Counted from the first letter of the stretch, positions 16,806-23,668 are shown. The stretch is DNA of 36,358 nucleotides from Fusobacterium sp. (GCA_020024855.1 JAHHTB010000002.1:1-36358), one strand, 5' to 3'. Notes: generated by a model from the letters alone, not told the origin. Numbers and translations are program-made.

Positions 16806-18101
16806 TTATTTTTCAGTTTTTGCTTTTATTTTAGCAGATTTTCTTATTGGAGCAGCAATAAATCCGATAATCATACTTATTACACAAGGAAGAATCCATA
16901 CGAAACCTTGGTTTGCTAAAGGGATATATGAAAGAATTTTAGAAATATAAGTAATATTAAAAGTGTTTGCTATAACTTCTAGAGAAATTACTACAAGAGT
17001 AGTGTATGTTGCAAGTCTATATACAAGAACGTGATTAATTCCAAAAATATTTAATAGAATAAGAATAATTGTTACAGGGTATAAAATACATAAAACTGGA
17101 ACAGAAAGTTTTACAATAAAGTCAACTCCATTAACAGCTATAATACTAGAGAAAACACAAATAATAACAGCCCATACTTTATAAGAGATAGGTGTAAATC
17201 TAGAGAACCAATCACTAGAGATAGCAACAAGTCCAACAGAAGTTGTAATACAAGCAGTAGCAACACAAATTCCAAATGCTATTTTACCAATAGAACCTAA
17301 AGTAATATCTGCAAGATAAAGAGCTGCACTTGTAGGAGGTAAACTTCCAACTCCGCTTACTTTAGCACCAAGGAACATAAGACTGAAGTAGATAAGTCCT
17401 AAACCTAAAGCAGCAATAAGTCCTGAACCTGATAAGAAAAATCTTTGTTCTCTTTCGTCTGTTATTCCTTTTCCTTCAAGTCCTTTTACAATAATAACTC
17501 CAAATATAACAGATGCAAGAGCATCCATTGTTTGATACCCACTAACAAATCCTTTTGAAAATACACTAGTGATATTTTTATCAACAGGTGTTCCTATATT
17601 TCCAGTTATTCCTAAAATAGAAATTGTAGCAAGAATAATAAGAATGATAGGAGTTAAAAATTTCCCAATAATATCAGTTATTTTTGATTCTTTAATAACA
17701 AGAATTAGTGTTAATCCAAAGAATAAAACAGCTGTAATAATAGAAAGTGTTAATTGATTAACATTTGGAAATGATGGAAGAACTCCCATTTCAAATGTAG
17801 TAGCACCAGTTCTTGGAATAGCGAATAAAGGTCCAATTACAAAAATAAGTGCAGTACAGTAAAGTGTATTAAATCTTGATGAGATTTTTATAGAAAAGTC
17901 TTCAAGTTTTCCAACTTTAGTAAAAGCTAAAACTCCTAAAAGAGGAAGTCCAACTCCTGTTAATAAAAATCCAATTCCAGCTAAAAACCAATCTTTTCCC
18001 ATTTCAATTCCAACTGTTGGAGGGAAAATAAGATTACCAGCACCAAAGAACATTGCAAATAAAGCAAAACCCAAAACTAAAACTTCTTTTTTCTTATTCA
18101 T
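16806..18101 (-). CDS. brnQ: Branched-chain amino acid carrier BrnQ (LIVCS family)
   Basis: Ion-coupled permease for leucine, isoleucine and valine in the inner membrane. The 431-residue protein is strongly hydrophobic with about 12 membrane segments. Its N-terminal signature GFALFAMFFGAGNLIFPP is diagnostic of the LIVCS/BrnQ family. The start follows TTAGGAGG. It forms its own transcription unit behind a promoter, a Leu/Ile/Val-rich leader peptide and an intrinsic terminator (18145-18381), described separately, which suggests control by supply of charged BCAA tRNAs. The neighbouring livHMGF genes encode a second BCAA uptake system, with valS on the other side. Confidence 0.96.
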   Translation of the reverse strand: MNKKKEVLVLGFALFAMFFGAGNLIFPPTVGIEMGKDWFLAGIGFLLTGVGLPLLGVLAFTKVGKLEDFSIKISSRFNTLYCTALIFVIGPLFAIPRTGATTFEMGVLPSFPNVNQLTLSIITAVLFFGLTLILVIKESKITDIIGKFLTPIILIILATISILGITGNIGTPVDKNITSVFSKGFVSGYQTMDALASVIFGVIIVKGLEGKGITDEREQRFFLSGSGLIAALGLGLIYFSLMFLGAKVSGVGSLPPTSAALYLADITLGSIGKIAFGICVATACITTSVGLVAISSDWFSRFTPISYKVWAVIICVFSSIIAVNGVDFIVKLSVPVLCILYPVTIILILLNIFGINHVLVYRLATYTTLVVISLEVIANTFNITYISKILSYIPLANQGFVWILPCVISMIIGFIAAPIRKSAKIKAKTEK

Positions 18102-18145
18102 GATAAATCCTCCTAAAAATATTTAAAAATATATTATATACTAAT

Positions 18146-18177
18146 AAAAAAACAGCCGTTAGTAAATTAGGCTGTTT
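18146..18177 (-). terminator. Attenuator terminator in the brnQ leader
   Basis: On the minus-strand RNA the arms AACAGCC and GGCTGTT (plus-strand 18170-18176 and 18151-18157) form a stem of 7-8 bp with a 12-nt loop, followed by a U tract (plus-strand A's 18146-18152). It lies about 45 bases ahead of the brnQ start and 53 bases after the leader-peptide stop. The apex contains CCTAAT (18171-18166), complementary to ATTAGG at the end of the leader ORF. Confidence 0.88.
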
Positions 18178-18235
18178 GTACTTAAATATAAATTTAAAAT
18201 AAGATTATTAATAGATATTTAATTAAGTTCCTAAT
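18166..18235 (-). promoter_or_regulatory. Candidate antiterminator pairing in the brnQ leader
   Basis: ATTAGG-A-ACTTAA at 18235-18223 can pair with TTAAGT (18185-18180) and then CCTAAT (18171-18166), giving two 6 bp helices around an internal loop. The second helix takes up the top of the 5' arm and the loop of the terminator stem, so the two structures compete. The leader stop codon TAG lies inside the first segment, so a ribosome at the stop would cover it. The structure is inferred from complementarity only. Confidence 0.6.
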
Positions 18236-18314
18236 ATACTTTAGACTTCATATTCAATTTCATGCTTTGTATGACTATTATGCTTATTATGAATATGACT
18301 GCTAATAATAACAT
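18231..18314 (-). CDS. BCAA-rich leader peptide of brnQ (27 aa)
   Basis: A 27-codon ORF (ATG 18314-18312, TAG 18233-18231) preceded by AGAGGAG (18327-18321) with a 6-base spacer. It begins MLLLAVIFIISIIVI: residues 2-15 contain 3 Leu, 2 Val and 6 Ile (11 of 14), all six Ile codons being ATA and both Val codons the locally uncommon GTC. The rest is polar (QSMKLNMKSKVY). It lies between the brnQ promoter and an intrinsic terminator. The layout matches ilv/leu-type attenuators, where stalling at BCAA codons prevents termination. A tiny membrane peptide is the alternative. The parallel leader in front of livH makes attenuation the better reading. Confidence 0.8.
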   Translation of the reverse strand: MLLLAVIFIISIIVIQSMKLNMKSKVY

Positions 18315-18329
18315 TAGAAACTCCTCTTT

Positions 18330-18360
18330 GATAAAATTTTTATTATGTAAAAATTTTATC
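18330..18360. promoter_or_regulatory. 12 bp palindrome over the brnQ promoter (-10 to about +17), candidate operator
   Basis: GATAAAATTTTT (18330-18341) and AAAAATTTTATC (18349-18360) are perfect inverted repeats with a 7-base spacer. One arm contains the -10 hexamer and the other reaches past the predicted start (about 18346) to just before the leader ribosome binding site. Because half of it is upstream of the start, it is more likely a DNA operator than an RNA hairpin. The binding protein is unknown. Confidence 0.55.
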
Positions 18361-18381
18361 AAAGAAATAAGAGTGTGTCAA
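18353..18381 (-). promoter_or_regulatory. brnQ promoter
   Basis: Minus-strand -35 TTGACA (18381-18376), 17 nt spacer, -10 TAAAAT (18358-18353). The predicted start is near 18346, about 32 bases before the leader-peptide ATG. The remaining 124 bases up to the livF stop (18382-18505) are AT-rich with only a weak A/T stem that could end livF transcription. Confidence 0.85.
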
Positions 18382-18505
18382 TAATTATTTTTTTTCAAAT
18401 CTTATAAATAAGGAGATATATACTTGTAAATATCATTTTTATATAGAGATAAAAAAAGAAAAAATTTATTTTTTTGAACAAAAGTATAAAAAAATTACTA
18501 CAAAA

Positions 18506-19234
18506 TTATGCTCCAAGATATGCTTTTTTAATGTTAGGATTATTTAAAAGTTCATTTGCAGGACCTTCAAGAGTAATTTTTCCTGTTTCAATAACATAAG
18601 CATAATCAGCAATAGAAAGAGCCATTTTTGCATTTTGTTCCACAAGAAGAATAGTAACTCCTTCCTCTTTAAGTTTTTTAATTACAGAAAAAATTTCTTT
18701 AACAAAAAGAGGTGATAGTCCCATTGATGGTTCATCAAGAATTAAAAGTTTAGGTCTACTCATAATAGCTCTTCCCATGGCAAGCATTTGTTGCTCTCCA
18801 CCAGAAAGTGTACCTGCAAGTTGATTTTTTCTTTCAGACATTCTTGGAAAATCTTTATAGAATTTAGCTCTATCTTTTTCAAGGTTTTCAGGAGTATCTT
18901 TAACAGTAAAAGCTCCTAATTTTAAATTATCTTTAACTGCTAGATGGGAAAATACTCTTCTTCCTTCAGGAACTTGAGCAATCCCAGATTGACAAATTAA
19001 ATGTGGCTTTTCTTTTGTTATATTTTTTCCTTTAAAAAGAATTTCTCCCTGTCTAGAAGAGATTAAGCCAGAAATAGTTTGAAGAGTTGTTGTTTTACCA
19101 GCTCCATTTGCCCCAATAAGAGAAACAATTTCTCCCTCTTTCACTTTTAAAGAAACTCCTTTAAGAGCATGGATATTATCATAGTATACGTGTAAATCTT
19201 TAATTTCAAGCATAGTTTTTTTATTTGTATTCAT
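18506..19234 (-). CDS. livF: BCAA ABC transporter ATP-binding protein LivF
   Basis: One of the two ATPases powering high-affinity branched-chain amino acid import. The 242-residue protein has Walker A GANGAGKT (41-48), the signature LSGGEQQ (from 143) and Walker B LLILDEPS (163-170). LivF-type ends (AYVIETGKI and a final KAYLGA) are clear. The start is ATG 19234, three bases after livG. Its ribosome binding site AAGGAGG is formed by the last codons of livG, so translation is likely coupled. It is the last gene of livHMGF. No strong GC-rich terminator follows before the brnQ promoter. Confidence 0.95.
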   Translation of the reverse strand: MNTNKKTMLEIKDLHVYYDNIHALKGVSLKVKEGEIVSLIGANGAGKTTTLQTISGLISSRQGEILFKGKNITKEKPHLICQSGIAQVPEGRRVFSHLAVKDNLKLGAFTVKDTPENLEKDRAKFYKDFPRMSERKNQLAGTLSGGEQQMLAMGRAIMSRPKLLILDEPSMGLSPLFVKEIFSVIKKLKEEGVTILLVEQNAKMALSIADYAYVIETGKITLEGPANELLNNPNIKKAYLGA

Positions 19235-19237
19235 AAA

Positions 19238-20017
19238 TTAATCCTCCTTTTCTCCAAGATATGCAGTTACTACTTTAGGGTTATTTATTACTTCCATAGG
19301 GTTTCCGGAAGCAATTGTAGTTCCATGGTCTAAAACTACTAATTTTTCACAAATTCCTAAAACAAGTTTCATATCATGTTCAATTAATAAGATAGCAATA
19401 TTAAAACGTTTTCTAATTAAACTAATTGTATTCATAAGTTCTTCTGTTTCTGTTGGATTCATTCCAGCTGCTGGTTCATCAAGTAGAAGAAGTTTTGGAT
19501 TTGTTGCCATAGCACGAGCAATTTCAAGTTTTCTTTGTTTTCCATAAGGTAAATTTCCAGCTGCTATATCTGCATATTTATCAAGATCAAATATTTTTAA
19601 AAGTTCAAGAGCTTTTTCTTTAGCCTTTTTTTCTTCTCTCCAATAATTTGGAAAACGAAAAATTCCACTTAAAATTCCATATTTCATATTAAAATTATTT
19701 GCCACCAAAACATTATCAAGAACAGACATATGTTTAAAAAGTCTAATATTTTGAAATGTTCTTGCAAGTCCTTTTTTAACTAATTTGAATGTAGGTGTTT
19801 TTTTAATAAGTTCTCCATTAAAATGATATGTTCCACTTGTTGGAGAATAAATTCCTGTGATGATATTAAATACAGTTGTTTTACCAGCTCCATTTGGACC
19901 AATAAGTCCCACAAGTTCATTTTCTTTTATTTCAAGATTAAAATCTGTTACAGCTTTTAATGCTCCAAAGGTGATAGAGATATCTTTTGCACTAAGCACT
20001 ATTTTATTACTGTTCAT
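19238..20017 (-). CDS. livG: BCAA ABC transporter ATP-binding protein LivG
   Basis: Second ATPase of the branched-chain amino acid importer. From ATG 20017 the protein is 259 residues, with Walker A GPNGAGKT at 40-47, a LivG-type signature (LPYGKQRKLEIARA in place of LSGGQ) and Walker B LLLLDEPAAGMNPTE. An upstream in-frame ATG at 20083 would add 22 basic residues overlapping livM, but AAGGGGG at 20030-20024 fits ATG 20017. The start overlaps the livM stop by 11 bases, implying coupling. Confidence 0.94.
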   Translation of the reverse strand: MNSNKIVLSAKDISITFGALKAVTDFNLEIKENELVGLIGPNGAGKTTVFNIITGIYSPTSGTYHFNGELIKKTPTFKLVKKGLARTFQNIRLFKHMSVLDNVLVANNFNMKYGILSGIFRFPNYWREEKKAKEKALELLKIFDLDKYADIAAGNLPYGKQRKLEIARAMATNPKLLLLDEPAAGMNPTETEELMNTISLIRKRFNIAILLIEHDMKLVLGICEKLVVLDHGTTIASGNPMEVINNPKVVTAYLGEKED

Positions 20018-20984
20018 TTTTAACCCCCTTATTTTTAAAAATTTTTTTAATGATTGGCGTAATTTGAAATTCTTTACGCCCAAATAGACCAGTAGGGCGG
20101 AATATCATAGTTAATATTAAAAGTAATGAGTAGATAATCATACGATATTCAGCAAATCCACGAAGCATTTCTGGAAGAATAGTAAGTGCAATAGCTGATA
20201 AAATAGAACCAGTAAAACTTCCCATTCCACCAAGGACAACCATAGTAAGAATATTAATTGAGTAATTAAAATCAAATTGTTTTGCTCCTAAGATTCCTAG
20301 ATGATGAGCATAAAGAGCTCCAGCAATACCAGCAAAAACAGCAGAAACTGTAAAAGCAAATGTTTTATAGTAAGTTGTGTTAACTCCAGAAGCTCCACTT
20401 GCAATCTCATCATCACGAATAGAAAGAACAGCACGTCCATGACGACTTGTCATAAGAGAAAACATTATCATAACAGAGATAGCAGTTATAAAATAAATTA
20501 CAGTGAAATTACTATTTGTACGAGGAATTCCACGAAGTCCTTGTGCTCCACCTGTAAATTTAAAGTATTCTATTAAAACTCTAATAATTTCTCCAAATGC
20601 TAAAGTGATAATTGCAAGATAATCTCCATTAAGTCTTAAAGCAGGAATACCAATTATAATTCCAACAATACCAGCAACTATTCCACCAATAATAAGAGCA
20701 ACTATATAATTAGGAAATCCATCAAGAATACCAGATTTTGAAAATAGAGCAGCAGCATAAGCACCAACAGACATAAATCCAGCATGACCAATAGTAATTT
20801 GTCCAAGACAACCAACTGTGATATTAAGACTTACAGCTAAGATAATATTGATACAAATAATAATTAATAAACCTGTTTGATATCTAGAAACAACTCCTAA
20901 ATTGATTAAACTTCCAAAAGCACCATAAAGAGCAAGAACAAAAATAACTGTAAAGATGTAACTTAATTTTTTATATTTATCCAT
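20007..20984 (-). CDS. livM: BCAA ABC transporter permease LivM
   Basis: Inner-membrane permease subunit paired with LivH. The 325-residue protein is hydrophobic with about 9-10 membrane segments and carries the LivM motifs GCLGQITIGHAGFMSVGAYA, LRLNGDYLAIITLAFGEI and the late VLGGMGSFTGSI loop. The start follows AGGAGGAATTTCAA. It lies 12 bases after livH and overlaps livG, so all four transporter genes form one transcript. Confidence 0.95.
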   Translation of the reverse strand: MDKYKKLSYIFTVIFVLALYGAFGSLINLGVVSRYQTGLLIIICINIILAVSLNITVGCLGQITIGHAGFMSVGAYAAALFSKSGILDGFPNYIVALIIGGIVAGIVGIIIGIPALRLNGDYLAIITLAFGEIIRVLIEYFKFTGGAQGLRGIPRTNSNFTVIYFITAISVMIMFSLMTSRHGRAVLSIRDDEIASGASGVNTTYYKTFAFTVSAVFAGIAGALYAHHLGILGAKQFDFNYSINILTMVVLGGMGSFTGSILSAIALTILPEMLRGFAEYRMIIYSLLLILTMIFRPTGLFGRKEFQITPIIKKIFKNKGVKNEQ

Positions 20985-20996
20985 TTGAAATTCCTC

Positions 20997-21881
20997 CTAA
21001 ACTTTTTCCTTTACATTTTTTCCTAAAATACCAGTAGGTTTTACTAAGAGAACAATAATTAATATAGCAAAAACAAAAGCATCAGCAAGTTGTGAAGAAA
21101 GATATGCTCTAGTAAGACTTTCTACTATTCCAAGAATAAATCCACCAAGAACAGCTCCAGGAAGAATTCCAATTCCACCAAGAACAGCAGCAATGAATGC
21201 TTTTATTCCAGGCATAGAACCCATAAGAGGCTGAACTTGAGGATAAGCAGCTACATAAAGAATAGCAGCTATTGCAGCAAGTCCACTTCCAATAGCAAAT
21301 GTTAATTGGATAGTATGGTCAACATTTATTCCAACAAGTTTTGCTGCTCCATAATCTTCACTTGTGGCAAGCATTGCTTTTCCATATTTTGTTTTTTTCA
21401 TAAAATATTGAAGACCTACAGAAAGAACAAGAGTAACTAAGATAGTAACAATAGTTCCAAAATTTAAATGCAATCCATAAAGATTAATAGGCTCTTGAGT
21501 AAATACTTTTGGAAAAGGTCTTGTATTTGGAGTAAATAATTTCATAAAAAGATTTTGTAAAAATAAACTAACTCCGATAGCTGTAATAAGATTAGAGATT
21601 CTAGGAGAATTTCTAAGAGGTCTATAAGCAACCCTTTCAGTTAACATTCCCAATAAAACACATACAACAATAGCGGGAATTACAGTAAGCCATATAGGTA
21701 AACCTAATTTTGTAAATGTTGGGATACTAAAAAGTGAAATATAAGCTCCCACCATAATAATATCTCCATGAGCAAAGTTGATAAGTTGTGCAATTCCATA
21801 AACCATGGTATAGCCAAGTGAAATAAGAGCATAAATACTCCCTATTTGTAACCCGTTTATGATTTGTAATAAAAATTCCAT
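20997..21881 (-). CDS. livH: BCAA ABC transporter permease LivH
   Basis: First gene of the transporter operon: a 294-residue inner-membrane permease with about 8 membrane segments, the N-terminal GLQIGSIYALISLGYTMVYG signature and the conserved loop AAVLGGIGILPGAVLGG. The start follows AGGGGAGGG. Upstream lies a 330-base leader with promoter, BCAA-rich leader ORF and terminator. The usual periplasmic binding protein gene (livJ/livK type) is absent from this operon and from the window, so it must be encoded elsewhere for the system to work. Confidence 0.95.
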   Translation of the reverse strand: MEFLLQIINGLQIGSIYALISLGYTMVYGIAQLINFAHGDIIMVGAYISLFSIPTFTKLGLPIWLTVIPAIVVCVLLGMLTERVAYRPLRNSPRISNLITAIGVSLFLQNLFMKLFTPNTRPFPKVFTQEPINLYGLHLNFGTIVTILVTLVLSVGLQYFMKKTKYGKAMLATSEDYGAAKLVGINVDHTIQLTFAIGSGLAAIAAILYVAAYPQVQPLMGSMPGIKAFIAAVLGGIGILPGAVLGGFILGIVESLTRAYLSSQLADAFVFAILIIVLLVKPTGILGKNVKEKV

Positions 21882-21919
21882 TTTTCCCTCCCCTTAATAT
21901 GTAAAGAAATTTTTGATAT

Positions 21920-21947
21920 AAAAAAAGACAACCTGTTAGGTTGCCTT
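21920..21947 (-). terminator. Attenuator terminator in the livH leader
   Basis: The minus-strand RNA arms GGCAACCT and AGGTTGTC (plus-strand 21938-21945 and 21927-21934) form an 8 bp stem (one G-U pair), extended by A-U pairs and followed by seven U's (plus-strand A's 21920-21926). It ends about 38 bases before the livH start and 86 bases after the leader-peptide stop. Confidence 0.88.
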
Positions 21948-22089
21948 AAAATTACTAATGCTATTAAAATTTTTATAAAAAATTCCAGCAAATATTTAAT
22001 ATATTTAAATATAATAAAGAGCTAAGATTTTTTTAAGAAAAATTATTTATAAACAAAGGTAATAGAATATAGTTTAAGTTCTTCCTAAC
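21935..22089 (-). promoter_or_regulatory. Candidate antiterminator pairing in the livH leader
   Basis: GTTAGG-AAGAA-CTTAA (22089-22074), inside the leader ORF, can pair with TTAAG and then CCTAAC (21940-21935), which form the foot and the top of the terminator's 5' arm. The arrangement and order match the brnQ leader, with a compensatory change: G-C at the first pair here, A-U there. The segment is read in a different codon phase in the two ORFs, so conservation is at RNA level. Inferred from complementarity. Confidence 0.6.
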
Positions 22090-22173
22090 GAAAATATTTG
22101 CATATAAAATTGTGTTTCTTATTATTATAAGTATTATACATATGACAAATATTATGCTAAGAATTAAAAACAT
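22033..22173 (-). CDS. BCAA-rich leader peptide of livHMGF (46 aa)
   Basis: A 46-codon ORF (ATG 22173-22171, TAA 22035-22033) after a near-perfect AGAGGAGG (22188-22181) with a 7-base spacer. It opens MFLILSIIFVICIILIII: residues 2-18 hold 3 Leu, 9 Ile and 1 Val (13 of 17), eight of nine Ile codons being ATA and the Val codon GTC. After a basic stretch (RNTILYANIFVRK) the frame continues to a second Leu/Ile-rich part. It sits between the operon promoter and an intrinsic terminator. The N-terminus resembles that of the brnQ leader (SIIFVI versus SIIVIQ). A leader peptide for attenuation is the best explanation. A small membrane protein cannot be excluded. Confidence 0.75.
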   Translation of the reverse strand: MFLILSIIFVICIILIIIRNTILYANIFVRKNLNYILLPLFINNFS

Positions 22174-22216
22174 ATTCTAACCTCCTCTTTTTGATATTTT
22201 GTTTCTTATTGAAGTA

Positions 22217-22245
22217 AGTATAGAACAAAACTAAAAAAATTGCAA
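22217..22245 (-). promoter_or_regulatory. Promoter of the livHMGF operon
   Basis: Minus-strand -35 TTGCAA (22245-22240), 17 nt spacer, -10 TATACT (22222-22217). The predicted start is near 22210, about 37 bases before the leader-peptide ATG. Confidence 0.8.
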
Positions 22246-22270
22246 GAAAAATTTTAAAAAAAAGAAATTT

Positions 22271-23494
22271 TTATATATTTTCAGGAAAAATTTTATTTAA
22301 TACAACTCCAACAAAAGCTGCAATAGCAAGACCTGAAAGAGAAACAGTTCTCCATACAACAATATTATCAATTCCTATTCCAAGTACTAAAATAAGAGAT
22401 GAAATAATAAGATTTCTTGAGTGAGAGAAATCAAGATGTGCTTCTATAAGAGTTCTCATACCAACAGATGCAATCATTCCAAAAAGAATAACAGATATTC
22501 CCCCCATAACTGGAGCAGGAATTGTTTGAAGTATAACTCCAAATTTTCCAATAAATGAAAGAGCAATAGCATAACAAGCAGCTATTCTTAAAATAGCAGG
22601 ATCATAAACTTTAGTAACAGCAAGAACCCCTGTATTTTCTCCATATGTAGTGTTAGCAGGTCCACCTAAAAATCCAGCAACGATTGTAGCAACTCCGTCT
22701 CCTAAAAGAGTTCTACTTATACCAGGATTTGCAAAGAAATCTTTTCCAACAACAGCTCCATTTGTAGTAATATCTCCAATATGTTCAATGAAAACTACAA
22801 GAGCAATAGGTGCAATAGCAAGAATACTTGTAAGAGTAAACTCAGGTACAGTAAAAAGTGAAAGCATGGCATCAGAAGATAATCCAATCCAACTAGCTTC
22901 TTTTAATGGTGTGAAATCAACTAGACCTAAGAAAGTTGCAACTATATACCCTAAGATAACAGAGATTAAAATAGGAACTAATCTAAAGAAAGATTTTCCA
23001 AGGATAGAAATAATAATCATAGAAATAACTACAATTCCTGAAACTATTAAACTTTTTGTATCAAACTGTCCATTAGAATATCCAGCCATAGAAAGAGCAG
23101 TAGGACTTAATCTTAAACCAATAACAACTATTGTAGGACCAACCACAACAGGTGGAAAGTAAGATTTTATTTTTTCAACACCATAAATTTTTACAAGTCC
23201 ACTCATGATAACGTAAACTAATCCAGCTGCAATAACTCCACCTTTTACAGCTCCGACACCATCATTTTTTAAAACAAGACTAATAGCTCCAATAAAAGCA
23301 AAAGATGAACCTAGAAAAACAGGAACAATTCCTTTAGTACAAAAATGGAATAAAAGAGTACCTACTCCAGCAGTAAGAAGAGCAATAGATGGGTTAAGTC
23401 CTGTTAGGAAAGGAACAAGAACAGTTGCTCCAAACATGGCAAGTACGTGTTGTAAACCAAGTATCATTTTACCTTTTGTTGTAATTTGTGTCAT
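22271..23494 (-). CDS. uraA: Uracil/xanthine permease, NCS2 family (probable UraA)
   Basis: Nucleobase:cation symporter in the inner membrane. From ATG 23494 (after TGGAGG) the protein is 407 residues with 12-14 membrane segments. The NCS2 signature region reads GGPANTTYGENTGVLAVT, which is typical of uracil permeases rather than xanthine/urate members, and the N-terminal GLQHVLAMFGATVLVPFLTG also matches UraA. An in-frame ATG at 23542 has no ribosome binding site. The gene has its own promoter and a short leader with an intrinsic terminator, suggesting regulated expression. It lies upstream of the liv leader in the same direction with no strong terminator in between. Confidence 0.92.
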   Translation of the reverse strand: MTQITTKGKMILGLQHVLAMFGATVLVPFLTGLNPSIALLTAGVGTLLFHFCTKGIVPVFLGSSFAFIGAISLVLKNDGVGAVKGGVIAAGLVYVIMSGLVKIYGVEKIKSYFPPVVVGPTIVVIGLRLSPTALSMAGYSNGQFDTKSLIVSGIVVISMIIISILGKSFFRLVPILISVILGYIVATFLGLVDFTPLKEASWIGLSSDAMLSLFTVPEFTLTSILAIAPIALVVFIEHIGDITTNGAVVGKDFFANPGISRTLLGDGVATIVAGFLGGPANTTYGENTGVLAVTKVYDPAILRIAACYAIALSFIGKFGVILQTIPAPVMGGISVILFGMIASVGMRTLIEAHLDFSHSRNLIISSLILVLGIGIDNIVVWRTVSLSGLAIAAFVGVVLNKIFPENI

Positions 23495-23540
23495 AAATAT
23501 ATAACCTCCATTTAAAATTTTTTGCCTTTTTATTTTTTCC

Positions 23541-23573
23541 AAAAAAAAAGGATAGTGTATTTCACAATCCTTT
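23541..23573 (-). terminator. Intrinsic terminator in the uraA leader (attenuator candidate)
   Basis: Minus-strand AAAGGAT (23573-23567) pairs with ATCCTTT (23553-23547); after a T-T mismatch GTG/CAC closes an AAATA loop. Nine consecutive U's follow or complete the stem. It lies after the uraA promoter and 47 bases before the uraA ATG, so it would stop uraA transcripts unless relieved. The 3' arm can also pair with AAAAAAGGA at 23626-23618, the ribosome binding region of a 7-codon ORF. Confidence 0.85.
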
Positions 23574-23584
23574 GTATTAATGTT

Positions 23585-23608
23585 CTAATTACTTAAAAAA
23601 TTTTTCAT
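23585..23608 (-). CDS. Seven-residue leader ORF upstream of uraA (MKNFLSN)
   Basis: ATG 23608-23606 to TAG 23587-23585, preceded by AAAAAAGGA (ten bases of spacing), between the uraA promoter and the leader terminator; the stop is 11 bases before the terminator stem. The coding sequence contains a run of six T's. U-rich leader ORFs coupled to a terminator are known from pyrimidine-controlled pyrBI attenuation, so a similar UTP-sensing role is possible, but an ORF this short can arise by chance. Confidence 0.35.
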   Translation of the reverse strand: MKNFLSN

Positions 23609-23639
23609 TTTATTCAGTCCTTTTTTATTTCTAAAGAGT

Positions 23640-23668
23640 ATTCTAACATAAAAAATAAAAAAATTCAA
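23640..23668 (-). promoter_or_regulatory. uraA promoter
   Basis: Minus-strand -35 TTGAAT (23668-23663), 17 nt spacer, extended -10 TGTTAGAAT with TAGAAT at 23645-23640. The predicted start is near 23633. Confidence 0.8.

Noticed and set aside
18382..18505. Terminator of livF in the A/T-rich stretch before the brnQ promoter
   Set aside because: Only an A/T stem with a short loop could be found, too weak to list as a terminator; read-through into the brnQ leader is possible.
20018..20083. Longer LivG with 22 extra N-terminal residues
   Set aside because: The extension lies wholly inside livM, is not family-like, and has no ribosome binding site; ATG 20017 has one.
21882..22260. T-box riboswitch ahead of the liv operon (and of valS)
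   Set aside because: No T-box sequence (GGTGGNACCGCG type) or specifier-loop arrangement is seen; the leader ORF plus terminator explains the liv leader, and valS has no leader of that kind.
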